A stretch of 27,025 nt of DNA from Apostichopus parvimensis. Its lineage: Eukaryota > Echinodermata > Holothuroidea > Aspidochirotida > Stichopodidae. Shown in pieces: positions 20,577 through 27,025 of this stretch. The notes beneath the pieces were generated by a model. That model had not been told where the DNA came from, did no database searches, and saw nothing but the letters and a program-made list of their open reading frames with translations. The position numbers and the translations under genes are program-made. Each line of letters starts with the position of its first letter. Within the stretch, counting starts at the first letter, position 1. The stretch lies in the NCBI GenBank assembly GCA_000934455.1, contig KN886502.1:7288-34312 (forward strand). Direction: 5' to 3'.

Positions 20577-21006
20577 CTAACTTGCAATTGGACCCCAATG
20601 GAGGCCGCTCTCGCAGACCTAGAAACACTCAACAATTCTTCTTGATCACACTTTGAAGATAAACGAACCGATTGACAGTCTCGTTCTGCGTTCCTTTCGG
20701 GCAGATCGGGGTTGCTCATCTTGCCTATCTACTGTATCCCTCTGTGTGTAAGGCTAAGACTTTCTACGCGGAGAAAGGGGCAGCCTTGGAGAGTACGCGA
20801 ACATGCCTTTAGTCTTGTGTAAGTCTTGTATTTTTGACCTACAGCGTCTATGCTAGAGACTGGTTCTGCAAAAATAAAATATGAGTTATGATGTCAGAAA
20901 TGAATGCCACATGTCAGTCCCTCATCAGTTTTTTTTTAATTTACCTCAAACCCATTTGTCCCAATATCAGTAATGTATGGAACGCCAAAATGACCACAGT
21001 GACATG

Positions 21007-21245
21007 TACCACTACTAATTGGACATGTACTACTACTACTAATTTGACATGTACTACTACTAATTTGACATGTAGTACACTTCAGTACTACATCTAAAAT
21101 GTCGCGTACTACTACTAATTCGAAGTGTACTATATCTAAAATGTCACGTACTACTACTAATTCGAAGTGTACTACATCTAAAATGTCGCGTACTACTACT
21201 AATTCGAAGTGTACTACATCTAAAATGTCGCGTACTACTACTAAA
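21007..21245. repeat. 21-bp minisatellite, left arm
   Basis: About 11 head-to-tail units of 21 bp (one of 24) of three types: TACTACTACTAATTTGACAT+G, TACTACTACTAATTCGAAGT+G and TACTACATCTAAAATGTCGC+G. The last two alternate as a 42-bp higher-order unit repeated about three times. Unit length of 7 codons keeps one frame open. Confidence 0.9.
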
Positions 21246-21510
21246 TTGGAGCGATGGCGCTATGCACAATCTGTGTGCCGAAGTACGCAAACTTATCGAC
21301 GACATTGACCCAATGACTACACGCGAGAAATACACCTGCGTAATCTATGTAAAGGTCGCAAATTTGAGAAAGTACGCATGTATATGCTGCGATAGCCTGT
21401 AGTACTACGCATACTTGCTGAGCAGTAAATCAAGACAGTGAGTTCTCTTTTTGCCGACACTTGCATAATTAAATTGTACGCAAAAATGTCAATTTATATA
21501 TAAGCATCAC

Positions 21511-21579
21511 ATTAGTTTAGTTTAGATTAGTTTAGATTAGTTTAGATTAGTTGAGATTAGTTTAGATTGTTTAGTTTAG
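21511..21579 (+). repeat. TTTAGATTAG decamer repeat
   Basis: About six tandem copies of TTTAGATTAG, with one TTGAGATTAG variant, lie in the spacer of the fold-back element and end in TTTAGTTTAGAGATCC. Confidence 0.9.
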
Positions 21580-22440
21580 AGATCCAAGGATCAGGAAGCC
21601 TTACAATAGCTTATTTGGGACCCTATCCGTGTTAGATCGTGGATGAACACCGGCTTAATTCAAGCCTTCTCTCTTCGATAAGGGTTCAGAGGATAACGAA
21701 GCAGGGGTGTGAATTCGCTCTCATTCCTGCTCCCGGGACCGCCATTTAACGCCCCCATCCGACGGACGAGAGTGTACCCCCAGCATCTGACCACTTTCTC
21801 AAATATTGAGGCCAAGGCACCCAATCGACATCACTGCACAGTGTACCCATGTACGCTCTAAAATCATGTAGGGGATCTTTTAAGACATTTCTTGTCTAAT
21901 AAACCGAGAAATGTAGGCATTTGCTAAATCCTACCTTCAGCACTCCACGGTCATTTGTCAAAAGCAAATAGGCTAGCCTTACTTAATTAGGCCTAAAAGC
22001 TAGGCTTAAGTTAATATAATACGTATGCTGTATTGGCCCCAAATATGCCAGATATCCAAATATGGTCACCTTTGGTCAAAATTCTTAAACTGTTTTTATT
22101 ACCTTGGAGCAAATTTAGCTCACTGGAGTATTCAGTCATCTTGGGTGTTCATTTACTTGGCTAGGTTTAGCTGAAGGTAGACCTGTTAGTTCAATCCATA
22201 TTTTAAATTTATTAGTTGTCATTTATACGAGCCTCAAAGGGTATTATTTCTTTTCCCATCTTCACATATTCCTTTCATCTATTTCAAATGACATTTTGAA
22301 CATTTAATTGTGTTATGATTATATCTTATGCAGGATTGCAGGTGTATTTCTCGCGTTTAATTGGGTCAAAGCCTAGTTGTCGATAAGTTTGCATACTTCG
22401 GCACACAGATTGAGCATAGCGCCATCGCTCCAATTTAGTA

Positions 22441-22690
22441 GTAGTAGCTTCCGTTTTAGAGGTAGTGGTATTGACATCAGTAGTAGTACGTGACAATTTA
22501 GATGTAGTACACATGAATTTAGTAGTAGTACATGTCAAATTAGTAGTAGTACATGTCAAATTAGTAGTGGTACGTGACATTTTATATGTAGTAGGCCTAC
22601 ACTTCGAATTAGTAGTAGTACGCGACATTTTAGATGTGGTACACTTCGAATTAGTAGTAGTACACTTCAAGTTAGTAGTGGTACATGTCA
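22441..22690. repeat. 21-bp minisatellite, right arm (inverted)
   Basis: The same 21-bp units in reverse complement (for example TTAGTAGTAGTACATGTCAA), about 12 units with more divergence than the left arm and a different order of unit types, including one unit with a TAGGCCTA insertion. Confidence 0.88.
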
Positions 22691-22720
22691 CCGTGGTCCT
22701 TTTGGCGTTCCATAGTAATG

Positions 22721-24785
22721 GAGCTTGTCAGGGAACTGATTATTTAGTACCCACGGATAATTCATACGGCATCACATCATATAAGCAATGTATAATGGGC
22801 AAATGTGCTAAACAAGTACAACAACGTATGGCAGGTTTTGAACACAGGAAACATTGTACTATGTAAGGAAACGTTCAGAGTCGTAAAAACTGCCATTATA
22901 TCGATTGTGACTTCAGTCAAGCAAGACTAAGGGTAAGAGTAAGAATACTTTTATGCATCCTTTAAAGAAAAACTACAGAGCTCGCAAGTCAAGCAACTAG
23001 ACTAGCAATCTAATACTACTTTGTAATGTACTGTATAGCACTGAATATGTACTCTCCTGAATTGGCCTCAAATGGAGAACAATTTAATGTTGTTAAGGTT
23101 TACTATGACACGTGATTCAGGGGAAAGATCGTGATAGGCTAGACAACTATACTGAAATGTTAGTTTTCAGAAAACATTTCCGCAAAGACATGTAATTTTC
23201 TAATGACCATAAGTTAGCATTGCAGTAGAGAGGGAAGCTCTGACCAAACCAACAGATACATGTTATAACCCACAAGTTATATCATGATGGTTACCCTAAA
23301 TATATGTTCTATTAACCTCAACAAGATTTTATTACAAACAACATCGAGAGTTTTTCACGAAAAAAAGGTTTACACATGAAAAAAGGAAAATTAAGTAATC
23401 TAAGATAGCTGTAACAATTGTTAATTCCTAACACAGGTACAAACGGCTCACATTTCTTTCAGAGCAAAGCCACTTTTCCGTCCAAATGCCAGTTTTGATC
23501 CTCATGCTCTCCATTGTAACTACTAAAGGATTGCTGCTTATTCGCGCACCTCGTAATAACTGTTTGTATGACATGTATCACACAATTATCTGTTGTAATA
23601 TTTATAACTTAGCCAGGTCTATTGCAGAATCTCATATTGCAATGGTAACAAACAGTAACTTAAACTATACACTAAATAATGTTGCCGTCTGATGACATGT
23701 GATTGGTTGATATGTCAGTGCGGTTGCGTCAAGCAGTACACTGTGTACATACTGTGTATAATATTGTCAGTTGTAAGCAGCATTGCGGATTGAAGTAGTA
23801 ACGTACACTCGCATGGTAAGGTGTATTGTAGACTATATCTTCTAGTACGTTTAGCTATCCGTTTATTTTGAGAAGAATAAGACGCTAACAGTGTGTGCAT
23901 AATTAAGCGTGTCACAACATTCATTTGATAAACTGTTCATCATTGACAGCTGTATGTGAATTTGAAAATTAACCGCAACATTACCAAGATACAACTTAAT
24001 GCATGGATCTTGTACAGAGAGTAATTGTTTCGTGTTATTCTGCATTGCCGGTGTACCAGTTTATTGTATCCGAAAGTGTCAGAACTGAAATATTCTTATA
24101 AATTTCGTCCCAGTGATACCATGGGAGATATGGTCCACCATTCTACGAATAAAGGAACTAGACTTTTCTTACATAAAAGAATGTTTTAGAAAATAAACAA
24201 GAAGTGAAAGAATAGTTGTGAAGTTTCAAGGAGGGCGAGACCCGGAGAGGAAATTTGAGGCCGGATTGCAAAAAGGCCATGGTGTAATATTAATGTGACC
24301 CAAGGTAAGTTTGTCTCCTTTTGTCGGTGAATACCATTAGGCTAAGGTAAATTCTTATCATCCATTGTGATATAAACGCACACTTGGTATAATGAACAAC
24401 AAAGTTAACGACGGATATTCAAGTGAGAGTATGAGCACTGTACTGAGCGGGAGGATCATGCAATGTTGTACAGTAAGTGATTTCATAGTGGCTGTCAAAT
24501 TAAAGGCTTAATTCTCGCCTATTTATAGTAAAACAGGAAGGGATATTTCTAGTAAATAATGTCCGGCAATAATCGAAAATGTCAGGTTTCGCTTAAACTG
24601 ATTCAAAGCCTTAGAAAACTAATACAGGATAGCAATCATCATACCAACATTATTTTATCATATTTAACCTTAGTTAATCTCCGTCCGGCCAAATCAAAAT
24701 GCTGACAGGAAAGAACACTATACATATACGGATCACTCAATTTAATTTTTGTTGTTACGTAAAGCAGCAGTCATAGTTGTAGTTA
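22721..24785. other. Gene-less stretch
   Basis: No supported gene. A short coding-looking tail (VPTDNSYGITSYKQC and on, stop at 22864-22866) leaves the fold-back arm but has no upstream start of its own. A CCAAG/GTAAGT donor-like site lies at about 24305 after an open but short stretch (FQGGRDPERKFEAGLQKG). Otherwise AT-rich unique sequence. Confidence 0.4.
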
Positions 24786-25044
24786 CCGACCCAGATAGCA
24801 CAAAAACGTTTGGCCAACGTTGTCAAATTTGATTGATTGTGGAAGTTATGGGCAAATGGTTGGTGTAGAGCGGATGCTCCTAGGCAAAAAGTTAGGCCTA
24901 CAATCATTTCTAATTCTCGGCCAAAATTTTGCCTATTATAAACCGTAAGACTTACTGTACATTGCCAGTTGGTTAGGATATGATTAGGTTAAAGGTAGGG
25001 CCAAATTTGGTTTTAAGATAGTTGTTGTTGGTGAAACATTGGGC
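24786..25044. repeat. Degenerate GTTGGCCAAC-type repeat, possible host of LINE copy 3
   Basis: GACCCAGATAGCACAAAAAC is followed by GTTTGGCCAACGTTG and further TGGTTGG/GGCCAAA words. Related words (TTGGACCTAC, GGTTGGACAGTTGGTCC, AAAGTTGGTTGAAGG) reappear after the LINE at 25600-25705. LINE copy 3 may be nested in one repeat element, but I cannot align the halves securely. Confidence 0.35.
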
Positions 25045-25503
25045 CTTCCATATAGTAACACTGGTTATTATTTTAGTTTGTTCTATTGTGAAAAAAACTT
25101 GTTTGGAGGAATAGATGTGATGTGGTTGATAGGGGGAAATTTGCCAGTTGGCAGGCCGTCCTGGAGGCGGTGAAGTGTGACATTCGCCTTCAGGTTGAAG
25201 GCGATTTTTGCCGTTTATCTGGGGCTGCCTTTTTTGGACGGTGGTGTGCTGGGGAGGGGTGTTTCGTTTCGTTGCGTGCTGGTCGTCCTTTTGTGGTTTT
25301 TTGAGTGGGTGGTTGGGAATTTGTCTCTGCAGGTCGGTGGGTGTATGTACTTTTTTGGCTCGCTTGACTTTCGTTTGTCTGGCTCGCTGTTTTGTTTGTT
25401 TTGTTTGGCTCGCTGAGTTTCGTTTGTCAGAATGGGATGGTTCGGTAGTGCCGTTTGGCCGTGACGTTTTGTATCCCGCATGGCGGGTCACGTAAAAAGC
25501 ACA
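25045..25503 (+). mobile_element. LINE 3' end, copy 3
   Basis: Close to copy 1 over 2195-2563: TTTGCCAGTTGGCAGGC, GACATTCGCCTTCAGGTTGA, GTGCTGGTCGTCCTTTTGTG and the terminus GGCGGGTCACGTAAAAAGCA. Strongly 5' truncated, with only the end of ORF2 and the G/T-rich 3' UTR present. A GGCTCGCTTGACTTTCGTTTG-type segment is locally repeated about three times in the UTR. Confidence 0.85.
25098..25304 (+). pseudogene. LINE ORF2 C-terminal tail
   Basis: The frame reads LVWRNRCDVVDRGKFASWQA, then VLEAVKCDIRLQVEGDFCRL, ending in FVVF at a TGA. It is homologous to the last ~60 codons of copy 2 (RAEAVVPLVQRDIRLRMEAD). An extra A in the run before it breaks the frame upstream. Confidence 0.75.
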
Positions 25504-26164
25504 CTGGGTCAAAGTTCGCAAATCAGATAGCTGGAAAATTGAGCGGACGGTTCGCTGTAGGTTGGGTGCGTGGAAAAATGTTTATTGAAAGGTCAATTCT
25601 TATGTTGGACCTACATTTAGCCAAATAAAAAGTATACAAGTCAAAGTTGGTTAATCATTAGCAAAGTGGTTGGACAGTTGGTCCAAAGTTGGTTGAAGGT
25701 TTGTTGATCATGATTTAATATTTCAACAGTAAAATAAAAGTTGCGCAAACGTTACAAAACGAATTATTTTGATATACATTTTTTGAAACAAACCCCAACC
25801 CCCCTTCTAAGAATGTTTAATTAATATGCAAATCCATGGAAATTTGTGCAAACACACAACAAAAAACATTATTTGTCGACATTATGGAATTTATATGCCA
25901 ATGTGAAGATATACGTAAATTGGAATTTTTCGTCACCTTTTTGTTAATCAGGCATCAGTGTAAACTAAATAGTCTAGGCTAAATTAAACCGAGGTATACG
26001 CTAGTGTAACTTTCACTTTGTAACGTAAAGGCTAGCCTATGCCAAGGAAATCGTGTAATAATTAAGAGCCAACGCCTAAGTTCAACATGTACTGTTGTAG
26101 AAGGACGGTAGGCTCGACTACAATATTTCAAATGTAGAAAACAAAAAGGAATAATCAACGGCAG

Positions 26165-27025
26165 CGAAACGGGCAAGCAACGGGCACGCTACGGTGACTA
26201 CGGATGAGCTACGGTCCCATGGTCTATGGGATTATGATAGGACATTTATTCCACTTGTAGATACCATTATTGGGCCTTAATTCGGTCTCAACTTCTCTTG
26301 TAAGTTCTGTTTCACTGTTCTCGTTATTGTGGATGAAATCCCCTGCGACTTCTCTAGTCGCCTCTGGCGTAGTGGGTGCGGGAGGGGGTGTGGGCGGGGT
26401 GGTGATTTCCTAGTACTACCCCTCCACCTGGAACCTTTCGTTTTGGATGACATGTGTAGTACGTCGAGTCTCCGCGTGGAATGGCGATTGACTAGCTACT
26501 TAATACAGGCGATGTTATGTTGGCAACGTGGTAGCATGCAAAACATGTGTGTAGTGTGTAAGAACGTAGCGTAACCGTAGATACCGTGGTACAACCGTAG
26601 CATATCCGAAAATATCAGAAGCACAGTCGCAGCGTACCCGTAGTATAACTGCAGGCACCAAGACACTGTCGTAGCATATCCGTGGCAAATCCGTAGCACA
26701 TTTGTGGTATATCCATAGCACATCGGCAGTTATACCGTGGACACCGTGGTACGACCGTAGCATATCCGTAGCCTCCCCGTAGTACATTCCTGGCTACGGC
26801 CAATGGCGGAAATGCTACGGTTTTGCTACGGTCGCCACGGTTGTGATAAGGCAAGCTACGGTTGTGCTACGGTTGCCCGAGGTAAGCTGTGGAAGAAATT
26901 TAATTTAGAACATTTCAAAATTCGGGCTGCGGAAGAAACGAGGCTACGGAAGCGTTACAGTCCACCACGGACTATCACGGTTTTGCTACGGGTTCGTTAC
27001 AGATGTACTTCGGATGTAATACGGA
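26165..27025. repeat. Degenerate CTACGG / CCGTAG short-unit array with strand switches
   Basis: About every 9-11 bp the word CTACGG or its reverse complement CCGTAG recurs, with variants. In 26165-26216 it reads CTACGG (GCTACGGTGACTACGGATGA); in 26563-26780 it reads CCGTAG (AACCGTAGCATATCCG and similar); from 26793 to the window end it reads CTACGG again (GCTACGGTTTTGCTACGG). The array runs off the right edge. Between the first two blocks lies about 345 bp of unique sequence. Confidence 0.8.
26277..26453 (-). CDS. Small basic ORF between inverted CTACGG blocks
   Basis: A 58-residue frame from ATG 26453 to TAA 26277-26279 reads MSSKTKGSRWRGSTRKSPPR, then a Pro/His stretch and QRRLEKSQGIS, ending QNLQEKLRPN. 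It is strongly basic (many Lys/Arg), Pro-rich in the middle, with a possibly helical C-terminus. GC content is higher than in neighbouring DNA. It could be the start of a transposase or a nucleic-acid-binding peptide of the element bounded by the inverted arrays, or a chance frame in a GC-rich patch. No family recognised. Confidence 0.3.
   Translation of the reverse strand: MSSKTKGSRWRGSTRKSPPRPHPLPHPLRQRRLEKSQGISSTITRTVKQNLQEKLRPN

Larger units (their letters stand above)
20970..22720. mobile_element. Fold-back transposon with long terminal inverted repeats
   Basis: The left arm (about 20970-21345) and right arm (about 22328-22720) are inverted copies. The outermost part is TATGGAACGCCAAAAKGACC followed by ACRGTGACATGTACC; then comes a 21-bp minisatellite; then an inner unique part (LERWRYAQSVCRS-encoding sequence to GCGAGAAATACACCTGC). 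The spacer is about 980 bp and encodes no transposase. Long arms with an outer tandem-repeat domain are the architecture described for the sea urchin TU elements and Drosophila FB. Family identity is inference. Confidence 0.8.

Noticed and set aside
21580..21960. GC-richer block in the fold-back spacer (CCGACGGACGAGAGTG) considered as a gene or SINE
   Set aside because: No A/B box pair, tRNA fold or ORF; probably a repeat fragment but unsupported.
22465..22866. A 133-codon plus-strand ORF with Val-rich repeats
   Set aside because: Mostly the antisense of the 21-bp minisatellite; only the last ~45 codons look protein-like and they have no start of their own.
24215..24305. Plus-strand exon-like stretch ending in CCAAG|GTAAGT
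   Set aside because: The only open frame is about 25 codons, stops before the donor, and has no acceptor or homologue that I can see.
24973..25521. A 182-codon minus-strand ORF, the longest open frame in the window
   Set aside because: It is the antisense of LINE copy 3; its Lys/Thr/Gln/Pro richness just reflects the G/T-rich 3' UTR read backwards.
26496..26854. Three overlapping minus-strand ORFs with Tyr/Cys/Ala/Thr-rich repeats
   Set aside because: These are translations of the short-period CCGTAG array, with three frames open at once; no gene-like signal.
1..27025. tRNA, 5S rRNA, CRISPR and bacterial-type operon features
   Set aside because: No cloverleaf with GGTTCRA-type T-arm, no 5S motif, no evenly spaced direct repeats with unique spacers, and no ribosome-binding-site-led gene clusters.

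Overview
This looks like a stretch of AT-rich animal nuclear genome, not bacterial or organellar. Short coding exons are separated by introns of 0.4-2 kb with GT/AG borders, and non-LTR and LTR retroelement remains, fold-back elements, minisatellites and a U2 snRNA-derived sequence lie between them. A marine invertebrate deuterostome, most likely an echinoderm, would fit: many LRR-exon genes, frequent TAGGCCTA-type words, and a fold-back element resembling the sea urchin TU family. That assignment is inference; no diagnostic gene fixes the species.

The left 10.3 kb is one gene on the minus strand, open at the window's left edge. It has an N-terminal cysteine-rich LRR cap (LRRNT) exon at 10199-10340, followed by nine intact 72-bp exons each encoding one 24-residue leucine-rich repeat. 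All introns between these exons are phase 2 and every junction rebuilds a Leu codon. A tenth LRR exon (7270-7341) is a tandem copy of its neighbour with an in-frame stop. This exon plan is typical of LRR-containing G-protein-coupled receptors (LGR/relaxin-receptor/GRL101-like), but also of SLIT/LRIG-type proteins. The part that would decide, a 7TM or other C-terminus, lies beyond the left edge. No convincing signal-peptide exon was found. The introns hold a U2-headed element (498), a rotted LINE copy (1.25-2.56 kb) and a 250-bp palindromic MITE (8.69-8.94 kb).

From 10.3 to 18.1 kb there is no recognisable intact gene. I see diverged duplications, hairpins, AGGTCA-rich repeat and several broken coding-like fragments at 14.4-15.8 kb that I cannot name.

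From 18.1 to 27.0 kb the window is a pile-up of mobile elements. There is a fairly young LINE 3' end (18129-19013) and a Ty3/gypsy remnant on the minus strand (protease, integrase, polypurine tract and 3' LTR, with reverse transcriptase missing). A 1.75-kb fold-back element (20970-22720) has arms carrying a 21-bp minisatellite. A third copy of the same LINE tail lies at 25045-25503. At the right edge is a degenerate CTACGG repeat that switches strand at least twice.

I did not find a convincing new biological system. The most unusual items are the U2-headed element, the fold-back element whose 21-bp repeat stays open in frame in both arms, the stop-containing duplicate LRR exon, and the strand-switching CTACGG array.
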